Shown here in pieces: positions 52,842-61,566 of a DNA stretch of 64,000 bases. A program made the position numbers and the translations under genes. Under the pieces are notes generated by a model. It was given only the letters and a program-made list of their open reading frames with translations, was not told the DNA's origin and did not search any database. Source of the stretch: Mesorhizobium denitrificans. GTDB lineage: Bacteria > Pseudomonadota > Alphaproteobacteria > Rhizobiales > Rhizobiaceae. Where the stretch lies: assembly GCF_003403035.1 (NCBI RefSeq), contig NZ_QURN01000005.1, positions 1 through 64,000 on the forward strand. Direction: 5' to 3'. Numbering within the stretch: the stretch's first letter is position 1; every line of letters starts with the position of its first letter.

Positions 52842-54416
52842 ATGAACGTTGCTGTTGAAGCCGTTGAGCCTGTCCTTCCTCCAGAGCGTGCGCGGCGCGG
52901 TGGTCGCGCGGGCAAGCGGCCCAGCAGTTCCAGTTTCGATCAACCGGCTTTCCGGCAGTTGCGTATTCCATTCACGCCGACCAAGTTCGTGTCGGACGAC
53001 GAACTGGAATCCATCCATCTCGCCTCGCTGCGCGTGTTGAAGGAAATCGGCGTCGAGGTGCTGCATGATGGTGCGCGCGAAACTATGCGGCAGGCTGGCG
53101 CGGATTTGCAATCCGGCTCGCAGCGCGTGCGCTTCGATTCAGATCTCATCATGGAATACATTGCGCATTGCCCGCCGGAGGTAATGCTCCACGCACGCAA
53201 TCCCGAGCACAATCTGCGCTTTGGTGGCAACAACATACTGTTCGCGCAGATGGCTTCCGCTCCGAATTGCTCGGATACGGATCGCGGTCGCCGCGCTGGC
53301 AATCAGCAGGATTTTCGTAATCTGGTAAAGCTCGGCCAGATGCATAACATTCTGCATCTCTCGGGTGGCTATCCGGTCGAGCCCATCGACCTGCACCCGT
53401 CAATCCGCCATCTCGAATGCCTGTCCGATTTCGTCACGCTAACCGACAAGGTGTTCCACTGCTATTCGCTAGGCAAGGAACGCAATCTCGATGGGCTGGA
53501 AATCGCCCGCATCGCGCGCGGCGTTTCGCCAGAGCAATTCCTCAACGAGCCGTCGCTCATCACTATCATCAACACGAATTCGCCGCTGAAACTCGACGTT
53601 CCCATGATGGAAGGCATCATCCAGATGGCCTCGCATGGGCAGTTGGTTGTCGTCACTCCATTCACCCTGTCCGGCGCGATGGCCCCCGTCACCATCGCCG
53701 GTGCGCTCGTGCAGCAGAACGCCGAAGCGCTGGCGGGCCTCGCCTTTGCCCAGATGGTCCGCAAGGGCGCGCCCGTGGGTTATGGCGGCTTCACGTCCAA
53801 CGTCGATATGAAATCCGGCGCGCCCGCATTCGGTACGCCGGAATATATGAAGGCGCAGCTTGTCGGAGGGCAGTTGGCGCGGCGCTACAACATCCCCTAT
53901 CGCACCTCCAATGTCTGCGCGGCCAACACCGTAGACGCACAAGCGGCATATGAAAGCGTGTTTTCGCTGTGGGGCTGCATTCAGGGCGGCGGCAATTTCA
54001 TCAAGCATGCCGCTGGCTGGCTGGAAGGCGGCCTCACCTGCTCCTATGAAAAGATGATCCTCGACATCGACCTTTTGCAAATGGTCGCCGAATTCCTCAC
54101 ACCGCTAGACCTGTCAGAAGATGCGCTGGCCATCGACGCGATCCGCGACGTCGGTCCCGGTGGTCACTTCTTCGGCACACCGCACACGCAGGCGCGCTAC
54201 AAAACCGCGTTTTATCAGCCCGTCCTGTCCGACTGGCGCAATTACGAAACTTGGGCAGAGAACGGCAGCCCAACCGCGATCCAGAAGGCTAACCGCATCT
54301 GGAAGGAGCGGCTGGCCATGTATGAAGCGCCGCCGCTCGACCCCGCCATTCGCGAAGAACTCGGCGCCTTCGTTGCCCGCCGCAAGGCCGAAGGCGGCGC
54401 GCCGACCGACTTCTAG
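52842..54416 (+). CDS. Trimethylamine methyltransferase (MttB) superfamily protein, non-pyrrolysine type
   Basis: The 524-residue protein belongs to the MttB superfamily: RFDSDLIMEYIAHCPPEVML, HARNPEHNLRFGGNNILFAQ, LDVPMMEGIIQMASHGQLVV, TPFTLSGAMAPVTIAGALVQ and GHFFGTPHTQARYKTAFYQP. The reading frame is open throughout with no in-frame amber codon, so it lacks pyrrolysine and resembles MtgB-type glycine betaine or other quaternary-amine methyltransferases. Those normally pass a methyl group to a corrinoid protein, none of which is visible here. The start at 52842 is favoured; its ribosome site is weak. A dimethylglycine-dehydrogenase-like gene follows 40 bases later. Confidence 0.88.
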   Translation: MNVAVEAVEPVLPPERARRGGRAGKRPSSSSFDQPAFRQLRIPFTPTKFVSDDELESIHLASLRVLKEIGVEVLHDGARETMRQAGADLQSGSQRVRFDSDLIMEYIAHCPPEVMLHARNPEHNLRFGGNNILFAQMASAPNCSDTDRGRRAGNQQDFRNLVKLGQMHNILHLSGGYPVEPIDLHPSIRHLECLSDFVTLTDKVFHCYSLGKERNLDGLEIARIARGVSPEQFLNEPSLITIINTNSPLKLDVPMMEGIIQMASHGQLVVVTPFTLSGAMAPVTIAGALVQQNAEALAGLAFAQMVRKGAPVGYGGFTSNVDMKSGAPAFGTPEYMKAQLVGGQLARRYNIPYRTSNVCAANTVDAQAAYESVFSLWGCIQGGGNFIKHAAGWLEGGLTCSYEKMILDIDLLQMVAEFLTPLDLSEDALAIDAIRDVGPGGHFFGTPHTQARYKTAFYQPVLSDWRNYETWAENGSPTAIQKANRIWKERLAMYEAPPLDPAIREELGAFVARRKAEGGAPTDF

Positions 54417-54456
54417 AATAACCTGATTCAATCTCTCTGAAATTGGACCTATCCGC

Positions 54457-57033
54457 ATGAAATCTCATACGAAAGTTGTCGTCATTGGTGGCGGCGTCGT
54501 AGGCTGCTCGGTGCTTTACCATCTCGCAAAAGCGGGCTGGACCGACATCATGTTGATCGAGCGCTCGGAGCTTACCTCCGGCTCCACATGGCATGCGGCA
54601 GGCGGATTTCATACGCTGAACGGCGACCCCAACGTCGCCAAGCTCCAGGCCTACACGATCGGCCTGTACAAGGAGCTGGAGGAAGTTTCGGGCCAGTCCT
54701 GCGGCTTGCATCTCGTCGGCGGCTTCATGATGGCAGACACGCCGGAGCGCATGGATTTCTTGCGCCTTGCCCATGCCAAGGGCCGCTATCTCGGTATGGA
54801 TACGGAACTGGTCACGCCCTCCGAGGCGAAAGCCATGTTCCCGCTGATGGACGAAAAGAACTTCGTCGGCGCGCTGTGGGACCCGGTGGAGGGCCATCTC
54901 GACCCCTCCGGCACCACGCACGCATACGCCAAGGCCGCGCGCAAGCTCGGCGCGGAAATCGTGCTGCGCAATCCCGTCAGGGAACTCACGCAAGACCCTG
55001 ATGGCACATGGAATGTCGTCACCGAACAGGGCACGGTCAAAGCCGAGCATGTCGTGAACTGCGGCGGTCTGTGGGCGCGCGAAGTCGGCCGCATGGTCGG
55101 CCTTGAGCTTCCCGTGCTGGCAATGGAGCACATGTATTTGCTCACCGAGGACATGCCGGAAGTCATCGAATACAACAAAACGCATGGCCGTGAGATCTGC
55201 CACGTCATCGACTTCAAGGGCGAGATTTACACCCGGCAGGAGCGACAGGGCATGTTGCTCGGCACCTACGAAAAGGCGTGCAAGCCGTGGTCGCCGGTCA
55301 ACACACCGTGGGACTTCGGACACGAGCTGCTCCAGCCCGATATTGACCGCATCGCCCCCTCGCTCGAAATCGGATTCCGGCATTTCCCGGCAATTGAAAA
55401 GGCGGGCATCAAGCAGATCATCAACGGCCCCTTCACCTTCGCGCCGGATGGCAACCCCCTCGTTGGCCCGGTTCAGGGCTTGACGAATTACTGGGTGGCC
55501 TGCGGCGTCATGGCCGGTTTCAGCCAGGGCGGCGGCGTCGGGCTGGCGCTGTCAAATTGGATGGTTCACGGCGACCCCGGCTTCGATGTGTGGGGCATGG
55601 ACGTCACCCGCTGGGGCGAGTGGGCCACCCTGCGCTACACCAACGCCAAGGTACGCGAAAACTATTCGCGTCGCTTCTCCATCCGGTTTCCGAATGAGGA
55701 GTTGCCCGCCGCGCGCCCAAATCAAACCACGCCGCTCTATGACACGATGGTCGCGCAAAATGCCGTCATGGGCGATAGCTGGGGTCTGGAAACGCCGCTC
55801 TGGTTCGCGCCCAAAGGCACCGAGCCCAAGGACATCGTGTCGTTCCATCGCTCGAATGATTTCGAGCATATTGGCAATGAGGTTCGCGCCACGCGCGAAG
55901 GCGTCGGCATCACCGAAATCGCCAACTTCGCAAAATATGAAGTCTCCGGTCCGGGCGCTGAAGAATTTCTCAATCGCCTCATGACCAACCGTATGCCGAA
56001 AAAAGGCCGCATCGTTCTGACTCCGATGCTGAACGATAATGGCAAGCTGATCGGCGATTTCACCATCGCCAAAACCGGCGACGAAACCTTCATGATCTGG
56101 GGCTCTTCCGCGGCGCAGAAATATCACATGCGCTGGTTCGAACAGCACCAGCCGAAGGACGGCTCCGTGCACATTCACCGCTTTGACCAAACGCTCGTCG
56201 GCCTTTCCATCGCTGGCCCCAAGGCGCAGGCGCTGCTGCAAAAGCTTGTCGATGAGGATGTTTCCACCGCCTCGTTCAAATTCATGGATCACCGCCAGAT
56301 GGCTGTGGGCGGCGCGCCGTGCATGATCAACCGCGTCACTTACACCGGCGATCTGGGCTATGAAATCTGGATGGCGCCCGCCTATCAGCGCAAGGTTTAC
56401 GCCGCGATCAAGACAGCAGGCGAGGAGTTTGGCATTGTCGATTTCGGCATGCGCGCTTTGCTTTCCATGCGTCTGGAAAAGAACTTCCCGACATGGTTCC
56501 GCGAACTTCGCCCGATCTACGGGCCGTTCGAAGGCTCGATGGAGCGCTTTATTCGGCTCGACAAAAACGACTTCATCGGCCGCGAAGCTGCCGCGCAGGA
56601 AAAGGCCGATGGGCCCAAGCTGCGGCGCGTTTCGTTCGTCGTGGATGCGATCGATGCAGACGTCATGGGCGACGAGCCAATCTGGGCCAAGGTCAGCAAG
56701 GATTACGGCACCGTCGCACCATCGCACGGCCACGGCGCAAAGCGCTATGGGTCTGACGGCAAGCCAGCCAAAGGCGACGGCAAGCGCGTCGGCACGGATG
56801 GCTCAGGTGTGCTTGGCGCAGTCGATGGCGAGTGGCGCGTCGTTGGCTGGATAACGTCGGGAGGCTACGCGCACTATGTCCAGAAATCGCTGGCGCAGGG
56901 CTACTTGCCTACGGAGCTTGCGGGTGACGAAAGCGAAGGCATGTTCGAGATTGAAATTCTCGGTCACCGTCGCCCTGCCCGCATCAACCTCCAGCCGCTT
57001 TTCGATCCTGCTGGCGAAAAAATGCGCGGATGA
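54457..57033 (+). CDS. Dimethylglycine/sarcosine dehydrogenase-like FAD enzyme with C-terminal GcvT domain
   Basis: An 858-residue protein. The N-terminal half is a FAD oxidoreductase: VVVIGGGVVGCSVLYHLAKA, then SELTSGSTWHAAGGFHTLNG, in which His of TWHAAGG is the usual covalent FAD site. The C-terminal half (about residues 430-850) is an aminomethyltransferase domain that would hand the released one-carbon unit to tetrahydrofolate. Near residues 745-795 there is a low-complexity Gly/Lys/His-rich insertion (GTVAPSHGHGAKRYGSDGKP and following) not expected in this domain, between GDEPIW and VVGWITSGGYAHYV. It demethylates dimethylglycine or a similar N-methyl amine. It is coupled to the MttB gene. 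Confidence 0.9.
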   Translation: MKSHTKVVVIGGGVVGCSVLYHLAKAGWTDIMLIERSELTSGSTWHAAGGFHTLNGDPNVAKLQAYTIGLYKELEEVSGQSCGLHLVGGFMMADTPERMDFLRLAHAKGRYLGMDTELVTPSEAKAMFPLMDEKNFVGALWDPVEGHLDPSGTTHAYAKAARKLGAEIVLRNPVRELTQDPDGTWNVVTEQGTVKAEHVVNCGGLWAREVGRMVGLELPVLAMEHMYLLTEDMPEVIEYNKTHGREICHVIDFKGEIYTRQERQGMLLGTYEKACKPWSPVNTPWDFGHELLQPDIDRIAPSLEIGFRHFPAIEKAGIKQIINGPFTFAPDGNPLVGPVQGLTNYWVACGVMAGFSQGGGVGLALSNWMVHGDPGFDVWGMDVTRWGEWATLRYTNAKVRENYSRRFSIRFPNEELPAARPNQTTPLYDTMVAQNAVMGDSWGLETPLWFAPKGTEPKDIVSFHRSNDFEHIGNEVRATREGVGITEIANFAKYEVSGPGAEEFLNRLMTNRMPKKGRIVLTPMLNDNGKLIGDFTIAKTGDETFMIWGSSAAQKYHMRWFEQHQPKDGSVHIHRFDQTLVGLSIAGPKAQALLQKLVDEDVSTASFKFMDHRQMAVGGAPCMINRVTYTGDLGYEIWMAPAYQRKVYAAIKTAGEEFGIVDFGMRALLSMRLEKNFPTWFRELRPIYGPFEGSMERFIRLDKNDFIGREAAAQEKADGPKLRRVSFVVDAIDADVMGDEPIWAKVSKDYGTVAPSHGHGAKRYGSDGKPAKGDGKRVGTDGSGVLGAVDGEWRVVGWITSGGYAHYVQKSLAQGYLPTELAGDESEGMFEIEILGHRRPARINLQPLFDPAGEKMRG

Positions 57034-57163
57034 GGGGGTAATCACCGCCACGGCTGCAATGAACGGTCGCATGCATACGCAAGGATGGTCGCGCACACGC
57101 CATCGATGTCTTTCAGCACGTCGTCGTTCCAAAACCTCAGTACGAGATATTAGACAATACTAA

Positions 57164-57877
57164 TTAAAATCTCAACGCCTCGCGCAGCGCCTCCACAACC
57201 TCAATCGCCGTATCTTTCGCCGAAATATACGGCAGTCCCTTGCGTTTCGCGGTCCAGCCCACCACGACAAGCTCCCTCGCGGGCGGTTCGTATTTTTGCG
57301 CCAGATCCCAACTCAGGCAATCGATGGCCGCCACATCGGCGCGTCCATCCGCTACTGCGCGGATCGATCCGCGATGCCCGCCGGTTTCGATCAATTCGCT
57401 AAACACGCCGATGTCCTCGCCTACGGCTTCGAGGTCGCGCGTTATGCCGATAATCCCGGACATTGAATCCGGCACATTATAGGCAAAGCGCCGTCCACGC
57501 ATGAGCTCGACCGGCAACACGGCCTCCGCACCAGCTGGCGCAGCTACTTCGCCGCCCGCAACGTCCGCCCGCCGCATGATTATCGCACTGGAATACAACT
57601 CGCCGTCGCCGCCCTCGATCCCGTCATAGCTCGGCTGTCCCAGCACTTGTGCAAATGCATCGAGCCCTTGCTCCATCGGTCCCCAGCAAGTTTGCGAGAA
57701 CAGCAGGTCGGGCCGCTTCCAAAAATCCAGCAGATCGCCGGTCCGTCGCGAAAGTTCCTGCGGCGCATCGACACCGCGCGCCCGCAGATGATCGCGAAGC
57801 GCAGCCCACTGCGCATCCACCTCCCCACGACGCTCCGGCCAGTCATACATCGGCAGTGCCGCGATAACCCCGCTCAC
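57164..57877 (-). CDS. Short PhnD-like (phosphate/phosphonate-type) substrate-binding domain protein without signal peptide
   Basis: A protein of about 237 residues of the PhnD/transferrin-like periplasmic-binding fold: VIAALPMYDWPERRGEVDAQ at the N-terminus, LLFSQTCWGPMEQGLDAFAQ, RRFAYNVPDSMSGIIGITRD and ADGRADVAAIDCLSWDLAQK. No signal peptide is present, so it should be cytoplasmic or a ligand sensor rather than a transport component. The start is uncertain: GTG codons at 57877 and 57886 are possible, and 57877 has CAGG at a usable distance. It follows the desaturase gene in the same direction with a 22-base gap. No permease or ATPase gene is near. Confidence 0.75.
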   Translation of the reverse strand: MSGVIAALPMYDWPERRGEVDAQWAALRDHLRARGVDAPQELSRRTGDLLDFWKRPDLLFSQTCWGPMEQGLDAFAQVLGQPSYDGIEGGDGELYSSAIIMRRADVAGGEVAAPAGAEAVLPVELMRGRRFAYNVPDSMSGIIGITRDLEAVGEDIGVFSELIETGGHRGSIRAVADGRADVAAIDCLSWDLAQKYEPPARELVVVGWTAKRKGLPYISAKDTAIEVVEALREALRF

Positions 57878-57899
57878 GAGCAGCACGCCTGAGCTGAAA

Positions 57900-58898
57900 T
57901 CACTCGGCGGGAATCTTTGATGTAGATTGTCCTGCTTGGTCGGCGCGGCGCTTCTCCAGCCATGCGCTTGCGCCGCCGCACTCCGGCGTTGCGCGCAGCA
58001 CGGGATGCGCCACCGGTTCCTTCGCCCTGAACGCATATGCTTTCAGCATGGCGAGATAATTCGGGAAAACATACCCGTGGTTGAGCCGCACCCATTCGTC
58101 CCGTCTCTCCCTGAAAAGCCTCGGCAACTTGTACCACGCAACCGTCGGGCTGGCATGGTGCACAAAGTGCAGATTGTTGTTCAGAAACAGAAAAGACAAC
58201 GGCGTGCGCTCCACAATCACAGTCCGCCCCTCGGGATTCTCGTCCCATTGGTGTTCGGCAAATGTGCGGATAGCGATCATGGACTGGCCGAGCCAGGCCG
58301 GCACCAGAATATAGAGCCAGAAAGGAATTCCAAATCCGTAGATAACAATCGGAACAACGATGGCCAGCCCGGCAAGATGCAACGACCACGCCTGCGCCAC
58401 CGCCCTGTCTCCTGAGGCGATCAGCTTGACGTCACCGGCCACAAAACCAATGCTCGACAGCCAGGGACCAAGCACAAAGCGACCAACCATCGTATTGTTG
58501 ATCCTCAACAGCGTTTTCAGCCAGCGCGGCATTGCCTCATGCCGCCACAAAGCCTGATAGTAGCTTTCCGGGTCGTCCATGGGATCTGTCAGTCGCTCAT
58601 CCGCGTGATGGCGAAGATGCAGCGTCTTGAACCGGCGATACGGCCACACCAAACCAATCGGCAGGAACACGCAAGCTTCATTCAGCAGCGCGTTGCGGGT
58701 CGGATGGCCGTGCAACACCTCATGCGTAATCGAGGAATGCAGCGCAACTGCCACGCCCATCAAGAGCAAGGCGAAAACTGGATAGGCTGGCCAGATGAAA
58801 AGTCCCGCAAAGGCCCACAGGCCATAGCACAAGATAACCAAAAATACGGTCGGCCATTCGACCCTGGATTTTCTGCTGCTGCGCGGTTTGTCTAACAT
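57900..58898 (-). CDS. Membrane fatty-acid desaturase / hydroxylase-family diiron enzyme
   Basis: A 332-residue membrane protein with the three histidine boxes of the desaturase superfamily: HSSITHEVLHGHPTRNALLN near residue 53, TLHLRHHADERLTDP near 90 and NNLHFVHHASPTVAWYKLPR near 245, with hydrophobic helices between. These bind two iron atoms for oxygen-dependent desaturation or hydroxylation. It is transcribed divergently from the XRE regulator and followed by the PhnD-like gene. Lipid desaturation is the default call, but its place among betaine-related genes leaves open hydroxylation of another hydrophobic or quaternary-amine substrate. Confidence 0.9.
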   Translation of the reverse strand: MLDKPRSSRKSRVEWPTVFLVILCYGLWAFAGLFIWPAYPVFALLLMGVAVALHSSITHEVLHGHPTRNALLNEACVFLPIGLVWPYRRFKTLHLRHHADERLTDPMDDPESYYQALWRHEAMPRWLKTLLRINNTMVGRFVLGPWLSSIGFVAGDVKLIASGDRAVAQAWSLHLAGLAIVVPIVIYGFGIPFWLYILVPAWLGQSMIAIRTFAEHQWDENPEGRTVIVERTPLSFLFLNNNLHFVHHASPTVAWYKLPRLFRERRDEWVRLNHGYVFPNYLAMLKAYAFRAKEPVAHPVLRATPECGGASAWLEKRRADQAGQSTSKIPAE

Positions 58899-58945
58899 GC
58901 AAGTGTGTTTCTGGATGATGCTGACATAAGGCTGTCACCAGATCG

Positions 58946-59025
58946 TGCGCACTTCAACGATACAATGCGCACAATACGATTATATTGCACACAATAATTC
59001 TCATATGTTATGTTAAGTAAACATA
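58946..59025. promoter_or_regulatory. Phased operator array between desaturase and XRE genes
   Basis: TGCGCAC occurs at 58946-58952 and 58966-58972, and TGCACAC at 58986-58992, so three copies are spaced exactly 20 bases apart (about two helical turns). The last two extend to TGCrCACAATA. A separate palindrome TATGTT-AAGTA-AACATA follows at 59009-59025, 25 bases before the XRE start. This looks like binding sites for the XRE protein or another regulator controlling both divergent genes. Confidence 0.6.
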
Positions 59026-59049
59026 GACGTTCGTTGACAGCAGGATGAC

Positions 59050-59901
59050 ATGGACAAGCGCGACGTTTCGGCTCTGTTCAGAGAGCGGCTAAAGGCGCTG
59101 CTGCTGCGCTCCGGTTTGAATCAATCCACCTTTGCGGGAACCATCGGGATAGACCGCTCCGCCCTGTCGCAAATTCTGTCGGGTGCGACCACGCGCCTGC
59201 CCCGTGCGGAAACGTTGATGACCATCGCAGACCGGCACAAGGTTTCGCTCGATTGGCTGCTCGGTCTTTCGCAAGATGAGGTCGTCACGGGTGAAATCCG
59301 GGACATGATGGAAATCGAGGAAGGCGTTTCCGGCTATGGCGAGTCCTTCATGGCGCGCTGGTATGCCGAAGCCGCGGGCATGAAGGTTCGCTACGTTCCA
59401 GCAGGCATCCCGGACCTTCTGCGCACGCAGGAGCTTGTCGATTACGAGGCGGGCATCAGCCATCGCGATGCCGAAGCGCAGGCCAATGAGGCCCGCAACC
59501 GCATCGACTATAATCGCAGGCCGGAAACGGACATGGAAGCCTGTATGCCACGGCATACGCTTGAGATTTTCGCGCGAGGTCGCGGCATATGGAGCGGCTT
59601 CCCCGCGGCGCAGCGCCGCCGCCAGTTGCTGCACATGGCCACCCTGCTTGAAGAACTATATCCCGCCTTCCGCCTCATCCTCTATGATGGAAGGCAGCGC
59701 TACTCCGTTCCCTATACGATTTTTGGCTCACTTCGCGCTGCGATCTATGTCGGCGACATGTATCTCGTGCTGAACGCGCCAACACCCATCTCGATGCTTA
59801 CCCGCCATTTCGATAATCTGATCCGCGCCGCCGTCGTTCATGCACACGACACCGCCTCATACGCGCGCAATCTCGCATCTATGGTCGTTGACGAGACATA
59901 A
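59050..59901 (+). CDS. XRE-family regulator with a large C-terminal sensing domain
   Basis: A 283-residue protein: an N-terminal HTH (FRERLKALLLRSGLNQSTFA, then IDRSALSQILSGATTRLPRA) followed by about 200 residues with no recognised domain (SFMARWYAEAAGMKVRYVPA, then YPAFRLILYDGRQRYSVPYT). The long C-terminal part should bind a small ligand or partner. It is transcribed divergently from the desaturase-PhnD pair across a repeat-rich spacer and lies 47 bases before bmt, so it probably regulates these genes and perhaps itself. Confidence 0.85.
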   Translation: MDKRDVSALFRERLKALLLRSGLNQSTFAGTIGIDRSALSQILSGATTRLPRAETLMTIADRHKVSLDWLLGLSQDEVVTGEIRDMMEIEEGVSGYGESFMARWYAEAAGMKVRYVPAGIPDLLRTQELVDYEAGISHRDAEAQANEARNRIDYNRRPETDMEACMPRHTLEIFARGRGIWSGFPAAQRRRQLLHMATLLEELYPAFRLILYDGRQRYSVPYTIFGSLRAAIYVGDMYLVLNAPTPISMLTRHFDNLIRAAVVHAHDTASYARNLASMVVDET

Positions 59902-59948
59902 AGAGTTCTTTATATCTTTATCCAGAATCCCATTCAAAGGCTCATCCA

Positions 59949-60956
59949 ATGACGGCGAATCCAATCGACGCCCTGCTCGCTGAAAAAGGCGTACTCCTTG
60001 CAGACGGTGCAACCGGCACCAACCTTTTCGCGATGGGCCTTGAAGCAGGCGAAGCGCCGGAGCTTTTGCTCGAAACTGCGCCGGAAACCATTGCCCAGTT
60101 GCACCAGCGTTTCGTTGATGCGGGTGCGGATATCATCCTCACAAACTCTTTCGGCGGCACGCGTCATCGCCTTAAGCTTCACCATGCGCAGAACCGCGTA
60201 TTTGAATTGAACAAAAAGGCAGCGGAAGTCGCCCGCTCAGTGGCGGACAATGCGGGCCGCAAGGTCATCGTCGCGGGGTCGGTCGGCCCAACCGGCGAAT
60301 TGCTGATCCCGCTCGGCGCACTCAGCTATGAGGATGCCGTCGCAGCGTTTGTCGAACAGATCGAAGGTCTGAAAGCAGGCGGCGCTGAGGTCGCGTGGAT
60401 TGAAACAATGTCCGCGCCGGAAGAAATCCGCGCAGCGGCAGAAGCCGCCATCAAAGTCGGTCTGCCCTACACCTACACCGGCTCGTTCGACACCGCTGGC
60501 CGCACCATGATGGGCCTGCTGCCGAAGGATATTCACGGCGTTGCGGAAGGTCTTGCCGAAGCGCCAGTCGCCGTTGGCGCAAATTGCGGCGTTGGCGCAT
60601 CCGACATTCTCGCCTCGCTGCTCGACATGACCGCAGCGAAGTCCGACGCGACTGTCATCGTCAAAGGCAATTGCGGCATACCGGAGTTTCGCGGCACCGA
60701 GATCCACTATTCGGGCACGCCGGAATTGATGTCCGACTATGTTCGGCTGGCTGTGGATGCGGGTGCAAAAATCATCGGCGGCTGTTGCGGCACATCATTC
60801 CTGCATCTGGCCGCGATGCGCCAGGCGCTCGACGGTCACAAGCAGCCGAAAGCGCGCCCCACGATTGAAACGATCGTGGAGCGCATAGGCCCGCTTCGCA
60901 ACAAGGCTGCGAGCGAAACGACAAGCGGCGAGCCTCGCCGCCGCCGTCGCGGCTAA
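59949..60956 (+). CDS. bmt: Betaine-homocysteine S-methyltransferase-like protein (Bmt)
   Basis: The 335-residue Zn-dependent homocysteine methyltransferase barrel has DGATGTNLFAMGLEAGEAPE near residue 20, DIILTNSFGGTRHRLKLHHA near 60, VAVGANCGVGASDILASLLD near 205 (first zinc Cys) and GGCCGTSFLHLAAMRQALDG near 278 (the CC pair). It passes a methyl group from betaine, or a related methyl donor, to homocysteine, making methionine and dimethylglycine; the latter would feed the DMGDH-like enzyme upstream. The C-terminal tail is Arg-rich. Its stop directly abuts the convergent padR gene. Confidence 0.87.
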   Translation: MTANPIDALLAEKGVLLADGATGTNLFAMGLEAGEAPELLLETAPETIAQLHQRFVDAGADIILTNSFGGTRHRLKLHHAQNRVFELNKKAAEVARSVADNAGRKVIVAGSVGPTGELLIPLGALSYEDAVAAFVEQIEGLKAGGAEVAWIETMSAPEEIRAAAEAAIKVGLPYTYTGSFDTAGRTMMGLLPKDIHGVAEGLAEAPVAVGANCGVGASDILASLLDMTAAKSDATVIVKGNCGIPEFRGTEIHYSGTPELMSDYVRLAVDAGAKIIGGCCGTSFLHLAAMRQALDGHKQPKARPTIETIVERIGPLRNKAASETTSGEPRRRRRG

Positions 60957-61553
60957 TTAAAGCTCGTCTATTTCCTTGCGGGCACGGCGCAGAATTTCCA
61001 GCGCCTTGCCTGCCTTGGCCGTATCGAGCGAACCCTCGCGCATCCGCCCGAACAGCGACCATTTTAGCGCGCGCATTTCCTCGCCGAGAGCCACGCCGCT
61101 CACGTCTGCCGAAGCCTCATCGATCTGCGCGTTGATCCGCGCCAATTCTTCGGCGTGCTCCGCCAGAAACGCTCTACCCTCATCCGTGATGGAATAGAGC
61201 CGCTTGTTGCCTTCCGCATCGGAGCGCACGAGATCGGCCTCTTCCAGCATTTGCAACATCGGGTAGATCGCGCCGGGGCTTGGGCTATATGCTCCCTGGA
61301 ATTTCGTCTCCAGCGCCTTGATGATGTCGTAGCCGTGGCGCGGCTCTTCCGCGATCAGGCCCAGAACGACCAAGCGCAGCGCGCCGCTGTCGAACATCCG
61401 GCGTCCGCGACCGCCAAACGGTCCGTCGCCATGCCGTCCGAACGGACCACCGCGTCCACCACGGCCGCCGAACGGTCCGCCAAATCCGCGCCCGCGACCA
61501 GCCATTTTCCAGCCGCCGCACTCATTGTGATGATGATGTTTATGACCAAACAT
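60957..61553 (-). CDS. PadR-family transcriptional regulator with His/Gly-rich N-terminal tail
   Basis: A 198-residue protein. The first 50 or so residues are unusual: MFGHKHHHHNECGGWKMAGR, then Gly/Arg/Phe repeats such as GGPFGGRGGRGGPFGRHGDG. The PadR winged helix follows, ALRLVVLGLIAEEPRHGYDI, IKALETKFQGAYSPSPGAIY and PMLQMLEEADLVRSDAEGNK, with a C-terminal coiled dimerisation helix. The start at 61553 (AAGGAA upstream) is preferred to 61580, which lies inside the operator array. The His-rich tail could bind a metal and make the repressor metal-sensitive. It probably autoregulates through the array immediately upstream. Confidence 0.88.
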   Translation of the reverse strand: MFGHKHHHHNECGGWKMAGRGRGFGGPFGGRGGRGGPFGRHGDGPFGGRGRRMFDSGALRLVVLGLIAEEPRHGYDIIKALETKFQGAYSPSPGAIYPMLQMLEEADLVRSDAEGNKRLYSITDEGRAFLAEHAEELARINAQIDEASADVSGVALGEEMRALKWSLFGRMREGSLDTAKAGKALEILRRARKEIDEL

Positions 61554-61566
61554 TGCATTTCCTTTC

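Noticed and set aside
52842-54416. Pyrrolysine-containing MttB
   Set aside because: The frame is open without an in-frame amber codon and no pyrrolysine biosynthesis or tRNA genes are visible, so it is a non-pyrrolysine homologue.
55552-56733. A 393-residue minus-strand frame inside the DMGDH-like gene
   Set aside because: It is entirely within a gene with FAD and GcvT signatures and shows no domain of its own.
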